Counted from the first letter of the stretch, positions 1 through 8,737 are shown. The stretch is 64,000 nucleotides of DNA from Tuwongella immobilis (GCF_901538355.1 NZ_LR593887.1:3944920-4008919); one strand, 5' to 3'. Notes: a model not told the origin generated them from the letters alone. A program made the numbers and translations.

Positions 1-1232
1 TTCACCGACTGGAACAGCAACAAATCGGCGAGCTTTTCCTTGTTGTTCCAATCGCGGGCGATCCCTTCCTTGAGCATGCCGCCCAAATCGTTGTAGAAGG
101 TCACATATTTGTCATATTCCAAATTCCGAAGGGCTTCCAACCCTTGCAGCACGTTCCGCGTCAGGTTCTTTTGCAGCCCATCGAGAATCGGATTGCTTTG
201 CAGAATTTCCCGCGACACGTTCAACGGCAGATCCGACGAATCGACCACCCCCCGCACAAATCGCAGGTACGGCGGCAACACCGCTTCGCACGGATCCATA
301 ATCAGCACGCGTTGAATGTACAGCTTCAACCCCGGCTTGGGTTCTTCCCAGCGATACGAATACGGCTTGCGGGCCGGAATGAACATCAGCGCTTTGAATT
401 CCTGGCTGCCTTCCGCGGCCACGTGAATCACCCGCGCGGGGTCTTGCGTATCGTCGCTGATTTGCCGATAGAATGCGTTGTATTCGTCCGCTGTGACTTC
501 GTTGCGATTGCGCAACCAGATGGCCTTGCGGGAGTTCAGCGATTCTTCGCTCGTGGTTTCGGTCCCATCTTCCGCCTTCGTCGTTTCATCCATCACAATC
601 GAATGCTCGACAAAATCCGAGAATTTCCGAACCAGCGACCGCAGCGTATGTCGATCCAAGAATTCGGTGGCGTCGTCCTTCAGATGGAGGATGACATCGG
701 TGCCACGCGCATCCTTCTCGATCGATTCGACCGTGAATTCTCCCTGGCCATCCGATTCCCAGCGAACACCTTCCTTCGAGGTGCCAGCGGGACGCGTCAC
801 GACGGTGACTTTGTCGGCGACCATGAATGCCGAATAGAACCCAACGCCAAACTGTCCAATGAGTTCCGGCTGCCCATCCGCTTGCTTTTGCTTCAGCGAT
901 TCCAAAAAGGCTTTGGTGCCGGAACGGGCAATCGTGCCGAGTTCTTGAATGACCGTCTCGCGGCTCATGCCCAAACCGTTATCCGAAATCGTGAGCGTTT
1001 TCGCATCCGAATTCGGGATGAGTTTGATTTTCCAATCTTTGTTATTTTCGAGCAGTTCTTCGTGCGAGAGCGAATCAAACTTGATTTTGTTGATCGCATC
1101 ACTCGCGTTGCTAATCAACTCCCGCAAGAAAATCTCGCGGTTGGAATACAGCGAGTGGGTAATCAGATGGAGCAGTTGCTTGAGTTCAGTTTTGAATTCT
1201 CGAGTTTCTCGTGCTTCTGTCGTTGGCGTCAT
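1..1232 (-). CDS. htpG: HtpG (Hsp90) chaperone, N-terminal ~410 residues, cut by window edge
   Basis: This is the ATP-dependent Hsp90-family chaperone of the cytoplasm. The reverse-strand reading from the ATG at 1232 gives about 410 residues without a stop and runs off the left edge; the family is usually 610-640 residues long. Hsp90 N-domain (Bergerat ATPase) motifs are visible: LRELISNASDAINKIKFDSL near residue 35-55, SDNGLGMSR, and the glycine-rich GQFGVGFYSAFMVADKV. The N-terminus (FKTELKQLLHLITHSLYSNR) matches the lid/helix-1 region, which supports this start. A large forward-strand open frame over the same bases is only its shadow. A possible sigma-70-like promoter lies about 50 bases upstream. 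Identification is secure; only the C-terminal part is missing from the window. Confidence 0.97.
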   Translation of the reverse strand, partial: MTPTTEARETREFKTELKQLLHLITHSLYSNREIFLRELISNASDAINKIKFDSLSHEELLENNKDWKIKLIPNSDAKTLTISDNGLGMSRETVIQELGTIARSGTKAFLESLKQKQADGQPELIGQFGVGFYSAFMVADKVTVVTRPAGTSKEGVRWESDGQGEFTVESIEKDARGTDVILHLKDDATEFLDRHTLRSLVRKFSDFVEHSIVMDETTKAEDGTETTSEESLNSRKAIWLRNRNEVTADEYNAFYRQISDDTQDPARVIHVAAEGSQEFKALMFIPARKPYSYRWEEPKPGLKLYIQRVLIMDPCEAVLPPYLRFVRGVVDSSDLPLNVSREILQSNPILDGLQKNLTRNVLQGLEALRNLEYDKYVTFYNDLGGMLKEGIARDWNNKEKLADLLLFQSV

Positions 1233-1282
1233 AATCAGTCAATCCAGTACAGGAAGATCCAAAAGCGTGTCCATCTGCAATG

Positions 1283-1309
1283 ATTATAGTGCGCGTTCGG
1301 ATCTGTCGA
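1283..1309 (-). promoter_or_regulatory. Possible sigma-70-type promoter of htpG
   Basis: On the minus strand a perfect TATAAT lies at 1288-1283, and TCGACA (5 of 6 to TTGACA) at 1309-1304. The 15-base spacer is shorter than the preferred 17. The -10 box is about 50 bases before the htpG ATG. No CIRCE-type inverted repeat was seen. Confidence 0.4.
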
Positions 1310-1347
1310 GTAGTCTGCCGGCGCGGAGGAATCGCCCGAAAACGCAC

Positions 1348-1375
1348 CAGCCGATCCGGTGAATCGGATCGGCTG
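1348..1375 (-). terminator. Rho-independent-type hairpin after the cytochrome gene
   Basis: There is a perfect 11-bp inverted repeat (CAGCCGATCCG / CGGATCGGCTG) with a 6-base loop. On the minus strand it is followed by GTGCGTTTTCGG. It lies 30 bases beyond the stop of the cytochrome gene at 1406 and before the htpG promoter region, so it probably ends that transcript. Confidence 0.6.
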
Positions 1376-1405
1376 GGCGAGAAATTCGAATGTGAATCTC
1401 AATGA

Positions 1406-1828
1406 TTACTTATGCGATTTGTGGCAACCGCCGCAGGTGGCGCCGCTGAAGAACTTGGTCGTGGCCGAGGCAAAGCCCTTGACGTCCTTCTTTTCGGCAG
1501 CCGCGGCAACCGCCGTGGCATTCTTCAGGTAGGCCTTGGTCAGCTTTTCCCACGATTTGGCATCGCCCTTAGGCGGGGTGTTCTTGCCCATCGCTTCGGC
1601 GAGGCTCACCAGTTCCTTCGATTGTTCGGCAACCGCGTCCCAATCCGGTTTGCCCTTGGTGGCAGCCGTCAGGCTCGTCTTCAATCCGTCTTTGCCGTTC
1701 ACCTTCTTCATGATCGTCTTAATGTCCGGGGTATCACCCGCCGACAATTCGGTGCGAGCGCTCAGCCCGAACATCATCGCACCGACAGCCATCACAGCCA
1801 CCAACCGAACCGACCACTGCATACGCAT
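1406..1828 (-). CDS. Exported c-type cytochrome with a C-terminal CxxCH (class II-like)
   Basis: This 140-residue protein has an N-terminal signal peptide (MRMQWSVRLVAVMAVGAMMFG) and a single heme-binding motif, CGGCHKSHK, at its very C-terminus. The middle is Lys/Ala-rich and predicted helical. A heme site at the end of a four-helix protein is the layout of class II cytochromes (c', c-556), so a periplasmic electron-carrier or redox-sensing role is plausible. The open frame extends 20 codons upstream, but those residues (basic, no hydrophobic core) do not fit ahead of a signal peptide, so the ATG at 1828 was chosen. It is a single gene ending in a hairpin terminator. The heme motif is certain; the electron partner cannot be read from the sequence. 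Confidence 0.8.
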   Translation of the reverse strand: MRMQWSVRLVAVMAVGAMMFGLSARTELSAGDTPDIKTIMKKVNGKDGLKTSLTAATKGKPDWDAVAEQSKELVSLAEAMGKNTPPKGDAKSWEKLTKAYLKNATAVAAAAEKKDVKGFASATTKFFSGATCGGCHKSHK

Positions 1829-1985
1829 GATGAGAACCCTTGCGGTAAACCTGGGGAGGAGACGAGAACCATGGCGACCCTTTGCCAACGATCACCATGG
1901 ACGATCAGGAAGATAGCCGACTATTCCGGCTATCGGAATCGTTGCATCAAGCCGTTGCATTCGTTCAACGGGGGAAAGAAACCAG

Positions 1986-2010
1986 TAGCCCTGGCAGGAA
2001 TCGAACCCGC
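1986..2010 (-). other. tRNA-like 3' fragment (T-arm plus acceptor 3' strand), no matching 5' half
   Basis: On the minus strand the bases form a perfect-looking T-arm: stem GCGGG, loop TTCGATT, stem CCTGC (2010-1994). An acceptor-like CAGGGCT and an A follow. No AGCCCTG-like 5' acceptor, D-arm or anticodon arm was found in the 150 bases upstream, so this is not an intact tRNA. It could be a decayed tRNA gene or an old integration-site remnant. The surrounding 296 bases (1829-2124) show no credible gene. Confidence 0.3.
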
Positions 2011-2124
2011 GACCCACTCGAACCATTGCAAGAATCAGTATCGCCAAGCTGTGACTCGTCTGGAGAGGTGGAGGTTCCTCAACATCTGCCTCTCACGCAG
2101 AACTGATTCCAACAACCGCTCATC

Positions 2125-2742
2125 CTAACGCAGATCTCTCGCCGGTTGAGACAGGACCATTCGCGCGGTTGCCCGCAGAAAGGACCGATCATCATCCAAC
2201 GGAAATCTCGGCGGCGGAAGTTCAACGGATTGGGACGAATCATTCGCAACATCGTTATGATGAAGTGGTTGCCGATGCACCGATTCGCGCAAACTCACCG
2301 ATGCAACCACGGCATGAATCTGAGGATGATCGATCGCCGCAATTCCTTCGCCCATTGGCGAATGGCAGGAACAGGCACGCCACGATCGGAGCGAGTCATC
2401 AGGCGCGGGGCGATGTTCCGTCGGTCGATCCACCAGCGAGCGTTCCGAATCCGAAGGATCGGCAGTCGTCACCGATTCCGTTTGGCAGCATTGACACTTC
2501 CCCGGCAGCCCACAACAGCAGGTTTCCATCGGGGAAAGTTGACAAGTCGTGGCCAACCGATCGGCCGTATCATCCGACACGGCATCGACTTCGGAAGCGA
2601 ACGGCAGGGATTTCGTCGGTTGGCGAAGCAGTTGCGAGGCGAATCCCCCGAAGGCCAATTGCAATTGCGCGAACAACAACCACCCCACCACCGCGAGGTG
2701 GAGAAGATTCGTTCGTCGAAATTGCCGCGCCCAGGGTATCAT
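2125..2742 (-). CDS. Exported Cys-rich protein of unknown function
   Basis: This 205-residue protein is not recognised. It starts with a basic patch and a hydrophobic stretch (LLHLAVVGWLLFAQLQLAFG, residues ~13-32), which looks like a signal peptide or one membrane anchor. Around residues 74-86 there is a cysteine cluster, METCCCGLPGKCQCCQ, and a later CSCHSPMGEG. The rest is polar with many Ser, Asp and Pro. The Cys/His clusters could bind metal or form disulfides. The ATG at 2742 has GGGAAG about 8 bases upstream. It is divergent from the large kinase gene starting at 2913. A coding role is likely from the signal peptide and start context, but the function is open. Confidence 0.55.
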   Translation of the reverse strand: MIPWARQFRRTNLLHLAVVGWLLFAQLQLAFGGFASQLLRQPTKSLPFASEVDAVSDDTADRLATTCQLSPMETCCCGLPGKCQCCQTESVTTADPSDSERSLVDRPTEHRPAPDDSLRSWRACSCHSPMGEGIAAIDHPQIHAVVASVSLRESVHRQPLHHNDVANDSSQSVELPPPRFPLDDDRSFLRATARMVLSQPARDLR

Positions 2743-2912
2743 TCGATTGCTTCCCAGAAGAATGTGGATGTAGACTAAATCGACGCTTCTGGGCTGTCAA
2801 GCAGCTTCTGTGAATTTCCCGGATTGCGGAATGCTTGCCGGAATGCCATGATTCGCAATAATGGTAGTGATTCGGGTAGGGCTGTCGGAACCGGAAGTGG
2901 GGAGAGCCGACC

Positions 2913-5900
2913 GTGCAGTTGTCGATCGAGTGTCCCCAATGCAAGCGAGTGGTGGAATACACCAAGGAAGTTCCGAATTTCTGCTCGCATTGCGGTCAGC
3001 GATTGTCCCAATCGAATCCCCCGGCGTCGCGTCGTTCCAACGCCAATCCCACCACCGAAGAATATGATGGGGCACTGCTCCCCTTCTCCAACGATGATTC
3101 CGCCAATCGGACCAACGAACACATCCCCAACGCCATCGGCAATTATCGCCTGTTAAGTCTGCTCGGTTCGGGCGGCATGGGACGGGTCTACTTGGCAGAA
3201 GCGACGGATACCGGACAACGGGTTGCCGTCAAGCTGTTGGCATCGCAGCAAGGCAGTTCCGGCAACTCGGTCGAGCGATTCCGCCAAGAAGGTCAACTCG
3301 CCAGCCAGATTTCGCACCCACGTTGCGTGTTCGTCTACGGTGCCGACACCGACCAGGGGCGACCGTACATTGTCATGGAGTTAATGCCGGGCAATACGCT
3401 CAAAGATTTGGTCGAATCGCGTGGCCCGCTCCCCTATCTGGAAGCCGTTCAGCTCATTCTCGATGTCATCGACGGACTTCAAGAAGCGCATCGCTTGGGC
3501 GTGATTCACCGGGATGTCAAACCATCGAACTGTTTTTTGATGCCCGATGGCCGCGTGAAAATCGGCGACTTCGGCCTCTCCAAGTCGCTCTCGTCGACCC
3601 GCGATCTGACTCAGACGGGAGCGTTTCTGGGGACCGTGCTTTACGCCTCGCCCGAACAGATTCGCGGTCAAGATGTCAACTACGCTTCCGATGTCTACTC
3701 GCTTTGTGCAACACTGTTTTACCTCGTCACCGGCCGCGCGCCATTTGAGCAGGAAAACGTCACCGCCGCGCTCGCACGGATCATCTCCGAAGAAGCGCCG
3801 CGCGTGCGGAGCATCCGCCCCGATCTCCCGCGCTCGCTCGACGCAATCCTCGCCCACGGATTGGAGCGCGAACACGCCTGGCGCATCCAAACGCTGGAAG
3901 AACTGCGGTCGGCACTGATCACGCTGGTGCCCAACCAACTCAGTTTCGGCGGCCTGGGCATTCGCGTGATGGCCTACGTCGTCGATTTCATGCTCGTGCG
4001 ATTCCTTCTGGCGTTCCTGTATTCCTGGCTGGTGACGACGGCATTCGATTCAACCGGTCGCTTCGCACGGAACACCGAAACGCTGTTGTTGCCGATCTAC
4101 TTCATTGTCCTGGAAGGACTTTGGGGCGCATCGCTGGGGAAACGCTTGTTTCGGCTGCGGGTCTGCCAGGCGGGCACCACCGAACCACCGGGCATCGAGC
4201 GGACAATCATCCGAACGGTCGTCTTTGGCATCCTAATTATCCTCACATTCTCACAAATCGGCACGCTCATCAGCTCGCTGGATTCCGACGGCGTCACCGG
4301 CCAACTGTGGCGAAGCCTGTTTATCTTTCTCGCCGGGCTAGTCGTGCTGATTGTCCCCATGCGACGCTCGAATGATTATCGCGGCTTGCATGAATGGGCA
4401 AGCGGTACTTGCGTGATGCAGCTCCCCTCGCGACGCCCGCCGATGCGCTATCGCAGCCGACTCCCCAATCGCCTCGATTCGCTGCTGCCGTTGGGGCCAG
4501 AACTCCCCAAATCGATTGGGCCATACACCATTCGAGCCGCAAGCGGAATCGGGCCGAACGGCGAACGGGTCTTGCTCGGCGAAGATTCGTTGCTCGGCCG
4601 AAATGTGGTCATCCGCCTGCGACCGCTGCCACCGGATGCCCCGACGGATCTGACGCTGGATTTGCAGCAACGGTTACACGTCTCCCGCCCGACTCGGATT
4701 CGCGTGCTGACCATCGGCCAAATTCAGATTGGCCTGCAAACGATGCGGTGGGAAGCCTATGTCGCTCCGCTCGGGGCACCGCTGCAAGACATTCCCTCGC
4801 CACGACAGTCGTTGAATTGGTCGCAAACTCGACCATTGTTAGAACAACTCACCGAAGAATTACTTGCCGCGCAAGCGGATCAGACCTTGCCCGCAACCCT
4901 AAGCCTGGCACAAGTTTGGGTTCAACCGGAAGGACAAGTTCAACTCCTCGATTTTGCGATTCCGCCCAGTCTGGAATCGGCGGGTAACCACCCACCCAGC
5001 GGCACTCCAATCGCCCTCCTGCAACAGGCGAGTGTGCTCTGTCTGGAAGGGGCGATTCCCGCCGACCTCCCGGCCCGTGCCCGACAATCGACGGCGATCC
5101 ACGCCCCCGTCCCGCGCCATGTCGAAACCATGCTGCGGGAACTGTTCGGTTCCAAACCGAACGACGAATCACTCGCACGATGGAATCAAAGTCTGGAGAC
5201 GACCCGGCCGCTTCCCGAACGGGTCACCAGTCTCGGTCGAATCGCACAGCTCGCGTTCCAAGGCATGTTCCTGATCCCCGGCGTGTTGCTCATGTGCCTC
5301 ATCAGCGGCCTGTTCGGGCTGTTGCGCGAAGCCCCGTTGTTGCTGCGCGTCTCCGAATCCCGCATGCTGTTGGCGCTCGAAGAACTCGCCCCGACGCCCA
5401 ATCAACCCGACACCGAACTCAGCGAGGAAGAGTTGCTTTGGCTGCGACAATTGGAAGAGGATCTGGAAACGCTGTTGGAATCGCACAAGCAACGGCTCAA
5501 CTTTGTCGAACGGGTGATGGTTCTGGAAGTGCTGAAATCCAGCAATCAAGTTGGTGATGCAACGATTCCCATGGAAGTGATCGCCCAGGCGAAGAAAGAC
5601 CTGGCCACGTCGCGGATTCCGGAACTAATTCTGATTCCCGAATTAACGCCGTTGTTTCCACAACTCGCCAGCCAATCGATGATGATTGTCGCCGCCGTGC
5701 CCCTGCTTTGGGCATTACTGGCGTGGTGTCTGCGCGGCGGCATCTCGTTCCAACTCATGAGCTATCATTGGGTCACCTGGGATGGTCGTCCCGCCCCCCG
5801 CCGATTTCTGGCCCTGCGGGTACTCCTCACTTGGTTGCCCATGACCGTGTTTCTGTGTGCCAGTATCGCCGTCAGCACCATGGAAACAGAAACCACTGCC

Positions 5901-6023
5901 TTGCGAACTGTGCTCTGGTTTTGCGGAGTTGCCACTGCTCCCTTGTACATCCTGACAGTCATCTGGCGACCAAACCGCTCTCCGATTGATCGGATGTTGA
6001 AAATTTGTCTCGTCCCGAATTGA
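2913..6023 (+). CDS. Ser/Thr kinase with zinc ribbon, RDD membrane domain, pseudokinase and second membrane region
   Basis: This 1036-residue membrane-anchored Hanks-type kinase starts at GTG 2913 with GGAGAG just upstream. Residues 7-27 form a zinc ribbon (CPQC...CSHC). The kinase domain spans about 78-340: G-loop GSGGMGRVY (85-93), Lys107, HRD 199-201 in HRDVKPSN, DFG 219-221, and YASPEQ. An RDD-type membrane domain follows (about 345-500). Residues ~520-760 again resemble a kinase (GIGPNGERVLLGED, LLDFAIPP), but the VAVK Lys is Arg (VVIRLRPL), no HRD is present and DFG reads DFA, so this is a pseudokinase. The C-terminal part holds further membrane segments, a coiled-coil-like acidic stretch (SEEELLWLRQLEEDLETLLE) and an RDD-like tail. 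The substrate is unknown; it is likely a signalling receptor. Confidence 0.9.
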   Translation: MQLSIECPQCKRVVEYTKEVPNFCSHCGQRLSQSNPPASRRSNANPTTEEYDGALLPFSNDDSANRTNEHIPNAIGNYRLLSLLGSGGMGRVYLAEATDTGQRVAVKLLASQQGSSGNSVERFRQEGQLASQISHPRCVFVYGADTDQGRPYIVMELMPGNTLKDLVESRGPLPYLEAVQLILDVIDGLQEAHRLGVIHRDVKPSNCFLMPDGRVKIGDFGLSKSLSSTRDLTQTGAFLGTVLYASPEQIRGQDVNYASDVYSLCATLFYLVTGRAPFEQENVTAALARIISEEAPRVRSIRPDLPRSLDAILAHGLEREHAWRIQTLEELRSALITLVPNQLSFGGLGIRVMAYVVDFMLVRFLLAFLYSWLVTTAFDSTGRFARNTETLLLPIYFIVLEGLWGASLGKRLFRLRVCQAGTTEPPGIERTIIRTVVFGILIILTFSQIGTLISSLDSDGVTGQLWRSLFIFLAGLVVLIVPMRRSNDYRGLHEWASGTCVMQLPSRRPPMRYRSRLPNRLDSLLPLGPELPKSIGPYTIRAASGIGPNGERVLLGEDSLLGRNVVIRLRPLPPDAPTDLTLDLQQRLHVSRPTRIRVLTIGQIQIGLQTMRWEAYVAPLGAPLQDIPSPRQSLNWSQTRPLLEQLTEELLAAQADQTLPATLSLAQVWVQPEGQVQLLDFAIPPSLESAGNHPPSGTPIALLQQASVLCLEGAIPADLPARARQSTAIHAPVPRHVETMLRELFGSKPNDESLARWNQSLETTRPLPERVTSLGRIAQLAFQGMFLIPGVLLMCLISGLFGLLREAPLLLRVSESRMLLALEELAPTPNQPDTELSEEELLWLRQLEEDLETLLESHKQRLNFVERVMVLEVLKSSNQVGDATIPMEVIAQAKKDLATSRIPELILIPELTPLFPQLASQSMMIVAAVPLLWALLAWCLRGGISFQLMSYHWVTWDGRPAPRRFLALRVLLTWLPMTVFLCASIAVSTMETETTALRTVLWFCGVATAPLYILTVIWRPNRSPIDRMLKICLVPN

Positions 6024-6089
6024 TTTTCCCGCAATTGGCACGGAAAATCGACCAAATCGGATAAATTGGGTTGGGATCGCAGGATTCGC

Positions 6090-6118
6090 TTGCATGCGGT
6101 TTCCCGTTAGGATATGAT
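6090..6118 (+). promoter_or_regulatory. Sigma-70-like promoter for the gene at 6213
   Basis: TTGCAT at 6090-6095, a 17-base spacer and TATGAT at 6113-6118. The elements sit about 95 bases before the ATG at 6213, in a 180-base gap after the kinase gene. Confidence 0.5.
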
Positions 6119-6212
6119 GAAGGTGGATATTCCGTCGTCCGATAACTACTGCTAGTTCTCGCCGCGTACGGTTTGGCCCACTCTGGCTACTCTCCCTTGC
6201 AAGGTGTCGGAG

Positions 6213-6683
6213 ATGGATAATTTCGGTTTCTATCTCGATGCTCGTGGTGACTCGGGTTGCCGCGGAGGGGATGATGTGTCGCTCATTGAGCGACTCAGCG
6301 TTTACGCCGACTGTGAGCAGGAAGTTCAACGCTACAAATGGATCGAAAGCGAAAAAGCCGGTCACGATCTCGGTGAAGTCGCAATCCGTCGCTGGGTAAA
6401 AGAACATTGGTGGGGATATCTCCGAGCCCGCTGGCTGGAACATCTCCAAGGACGCCGCTTCTGGGTCGAACTCGACCGCGGTGATTTTGGCCTCCTCCAA
6501 CGCGAATTCCACGACGACTCGCTTCTCCTCGATCGAATCCTCGATCGCCTCAAAGACGGTCAGGAAAACCTCGACATCATCCTCTGGGCGCACGCCTGGA
6601 ACATCCCCATCGATTCCGTTCTCTCGATTCTCGAAGCCCTCGATATCAACAGTCGGCGACTCGCCTACCGCTTTGATGCCTAA
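6213..6683 (+). CDS. Small acidic protein of unknown function
   Basis: This 156-residue soluble protein is not recognised. It has no signal peptide or membrane segment. It is rich in Trp, Arg and Asp (IRRWVKEHWWGYLRARWLEH near residues 60-80), and its second half is probably helical (LLLDRILDRLKDGQENLDII). The ATG at 6213 is preferred over an in-frame GTG at 6204, because AAGG at 6201-6204 spaces well to the ATG. It has its own upstream promoter-like sequence, and the next gene is convergent. Codon use resembles the flanks. Function cannot be assigned. Confidence 0.65.
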   Translation: MDNFGFYLDARGDSGCRGGDDVSLIERLSVYADCEQEVQRYKWIESEKAGHDLGEVAIRRWVKEHWWGYLRARWLEHLQGRRFWVELDRGDFGLLQREFHDDSLLLDRILDRLKDGQENLDIILWAHAWNIPIDSVLSILEALDINSRRLAYRFDA

Positions 6684-6763
6684 TTCCTCGGCTTCCCCCG
6701 CAAACTCTCCCCGGCGAATCTCGTGGCACTCCGCCACGGATCCGCCCCGAATTCTCATCGCGA

Positions 6764-7201
6764 TCAATGAAACCAGTGATTCACCATTTTCCCACTCTGA
6801 GAAAATTGGTACAGATCATCGTTGATGTAGAGTGGGTCACTGTAGTAGATCCAAACAATATCACCTTTCCGATTCTCAACGACAATTGGTGGCCCCAAAA
6901 TCGCCTGGACCTCATCCATCGTCATCCCTTTTCGAATTAACTCCCGGTCATCCCAAGATATCGGATCCGTACCGTGGTTGATGCGAAACAGAACACATGG
7001 ACCAACATACAGTGCCGGCCAAATCAATACGCCTGCCACCAACTGAACGATTCCCTTTCCACACCACCGGATCGTGGGCTGCGCTCGAAGATCCTGGTAT
7101 CCATGCAAACACCATTTGACCGAGAAAATCCCCGTCACGATCAAACTCAATGGAATGAGAAGGATAACGGGACCAGGCCCCGGATCAAACGCGAATAGCA
7201 T
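6764..7201 (-). CDS. Membrane protein with a BamE/SmpA-like C-terminal domain
   Basis: This 145-residue protein has two hydrophobic segments (GPGPVILLIPLSLIVTGIF and GIVQLVAGVLIWPALYVG), then a short C-terminal domain reading IRKGMTMDEVQAILGPP followed by a strand-rich VWIYYSD region. That pattern (G-x-s-x-x-e-V-x-x-x-lG-x-P ... w.Y) is typical of SmpA/OmlA (BamE-like) folds found in small envelope proteins. The ATG at 7201 has an excellent GAGAGG Shine-Dalgarno 7 bases upstream, so the longer frame to 7333 is rejected. It overlaps the tail of the small frame at 7185-7406. The family is inferred from motif shape only. Confidence 0.6.
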   Translation of the reverse strand: MLFAFDPGPGPVILLIPLSLIVTGIFSVKWCLHGYQDLRAQPTIRWCGKGIVQLVAGVLIWPALYVGPCVLFRINHGTDPISWDDRELIRKGMTMDEVQAILGPPIVVENRKGDIVWIYYSDPLYINDDLYQFSQSGKMVNHWFH

Positions 7202-7406
7202 TGAAGCACCTCTCTTGTTCATCTGAGCAGTCGCCGAATCGAAGCACACCAACAACCGCTTCAATCGTGAGACGATCTTGATCGAAAAACGAATAGCGAG
7301 CAAGTGATCTTTGAATCGCCTCACCAAACGCATACCGGTACATATCGGTGAATGGAATTGTCAACGCTGCAGGATGCGGAAGGGACGTTTTTGCGGAAGT
7401 GGACAT
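7185..7406 (-). CDS. Possible small protein downstream of folK-SDR
   Basis: A 73-residue frame (starting MSTSAKTSL) lies between the folK-SDR gene and the BamE-like gene on the same strand. It overlaps the start of the latter by 17 bases, which suggests translational coupling. The composition is protein-like (FTDMYRYAFGEAIQRSLARY, VVGVLRFGDCSDEQ), but no strong ribosome binding site is seen and no family is recognised. It may be a real small gene or chance. Confidence 0.35.
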   Translation of the reverse strand: MSTSAKTSLPHPAALTIPFTDMYRYAFGEAIQRSLARYSFFDQDRLTIEAVVGVLRFGDCSDEQERCFNAIRV

Positions 7407-7462
7407 CGCAGAATGGTTTCCGGCGGAATCTGGCACGCGGTCAGCGTCGTGAATCGTCCCGG

Positions 7463-8737
7463 TCAGCCGCGAACGGCGCCGCCGTTGATGCGGAGGATTT
7501 GCCCGGTGATGAAGCGAGCGGCGGGTGAGCAGGCCCAATGTGCGGTGGCGGCGATATCTTCAGGCAGCCCCCAGACTAGCAACGGCGTCTCGCGGCGGAC
7601 TCGCTCTTGCCACACGGGGGATGCCCCATCGCCCCAGGCGGTTCGGATCCATCCCGGCGCAAGGGCATTGACGCGCACGGCGGGTGCCAACTCGACGGCA
7701 AGACTGCGCGTGAACGCCATGATGGCGGACTTAATCGTCGCAAACAGTTGCCCGCTATCGCCTTCCATCCCCATCTCGGCTTGATCCCACCCCATCGTGA
7801 GAATCACGCCATGACCTTGGCGAACCATCCGTTGGCCGATGGCTCGCGACAATCGAATCGTCGCCTGCACATCAACACGCCACAACTCGTCCAATTTGCG
7901 ATCGAACGACCAGGATGCCGCTTCGCCGGTCAACGTGTCCGCGCCGGCGTTGTTGATCCACAAGTCTGCCCCGGCAAGTTGCGATTCGACCGACTCCAAA
8001 AGGGTATCGCACCCGTCGAGGGTCCGCAGATCCGCGATTGCGATTCGGGCATCGCCGCCGATTGAACGGACTTCGGTCGCGACGCGTTCGGCGGTGGCAG
8101 CGGTACGGCCGTGGATGACCACAGTTGCCCCAGCCGCGGCCAATTCCAGTGCAATTGCCCGGCCAATTCCGCTGGAAGAACCGGTGATGACCGCACGCTT
8201 TCCGACCAGATCGCGCATCGGAAGTCGTGGCCGCCATTGGGTTTGGATTCGCTCGACCGTTCGTAAGCGATCGGAATCCGGCAATTCGGCCAGAAGTTCG
8301 GCGATGCTCAGACCAATTTCGGGATGTCGGAGTTGCGGCGCGATTTCGGCGAGTGGCTCCAACACGAATCGGCGTTGGTGCATGCGCGGATGCGGAAGCG
8401 TGAGAATCGGATTCTGGATGATGAGATCATCGACGATGAGAATGTCGAGATCCAGCGGGCGAGGAGCATTCAACACCGAGCGCACACGCCCATGTTCGTG
8501 CTCGATTCGGAGCAGACATTCGAGCAGTTCGGTCGGAGTGAGCGAGGTTTGGATCCATGCCGCAGCATTCAGGAACGCACCCGATTCCGGCGGGGAATCC
8601 ACCGGATCGGTTTCGTAGTAGCTGGAGCAGGCGCGCAGAAAAACATGAGGCTGGGCACGCAGGGCTTCCAGGGCATCGTCCAACGCTTGTTGACGATCGC
8701 CAAGGTTGCTGCCCAGCGCCAAATACGCGTTGTGCAT
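7463..8737 (-). CDS. folK: Fusion of folate-pathway HPPK (FolK) with an SDR-fold domain
   Basis: This 424-residue fusion starts with HPPK, the kinase that pyrophosphorylates 6-hydroxymethyl-dihydropterin before [14 protein letters not shown] is at residues 6-15, and the [12 protein letters not shown] signature at ~93-104 carries the Mg-binding Asp pair. Residues ~175-424 form a short-chain dehydrogenase: TGSSSGIG (185-192) in the cofactor loop, NNAG (262-265) and a C-terminal INGGAVRG. In the active site the YxxxK motif reads FATIK (Phe332, Lys336), and the usual Ser region reads TMGWDQ. The catalytic Tyr and Ser are therefore both missing. The gene starts 21 bases after the small basic protein gene. 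The HPPK call is firm; the SDR part may be a pterin-binding or altered reductase. Confidence 0.88.
   Translation of the reverse strand: MHNAYLALGSNLGDRQQALDDALEALRAQPHVFLRACSSYYETDPVDSPPESGAFLNAAAWIQTSLTPTELLECLLRIEHEHGRVRSVLNAPRPLDLDILIVDDLIIQNPILTLPHPRMHQRRFVLEPLAEIAPQLRHPEIGLSIAELLAELPDSDRLRTVERIQTQWRPRLPMRDLVGKRAVITGSSSGIGRAIALELAAAGATVVIHGRTAATAERVATEVRSIGGDARIAIADLRTLDGCDTLLESVESQLAGADLWINNAGADTLTGEAASWSFDRKLDELWRVDVQATIRLSRAIGQRMVRQGHGVILTMGWDQAEMGMEGDSGQLFATIKSAIMAFTRSLAVELAPAVRVNALAPGWIRTAWGDGASPVWQERVRRETPLLVWGLPEDIAATAHWACSPAARFITGQILRINGGAVRG

Noticed and set aside
144-1283. 379-residue plus-strand frame at the left end
   Set aside because: It is the complementary reading of htpG, whose reverse-strand translation gives Hsp90 motifs; the plus-strand product has no recognisable domain.
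1829-2124. Complete tRNA gene
   Set aside because: Only the T-arm and acceptor 3' strand can be drawn; the rest of the cloverleaf is missing.
5715-6767. 350-residue minus-strand frame
   Set aside because: It overlaps the end of the kinase gene and the whole acidic-protein gene on the other strand; no ribosome site or domain.
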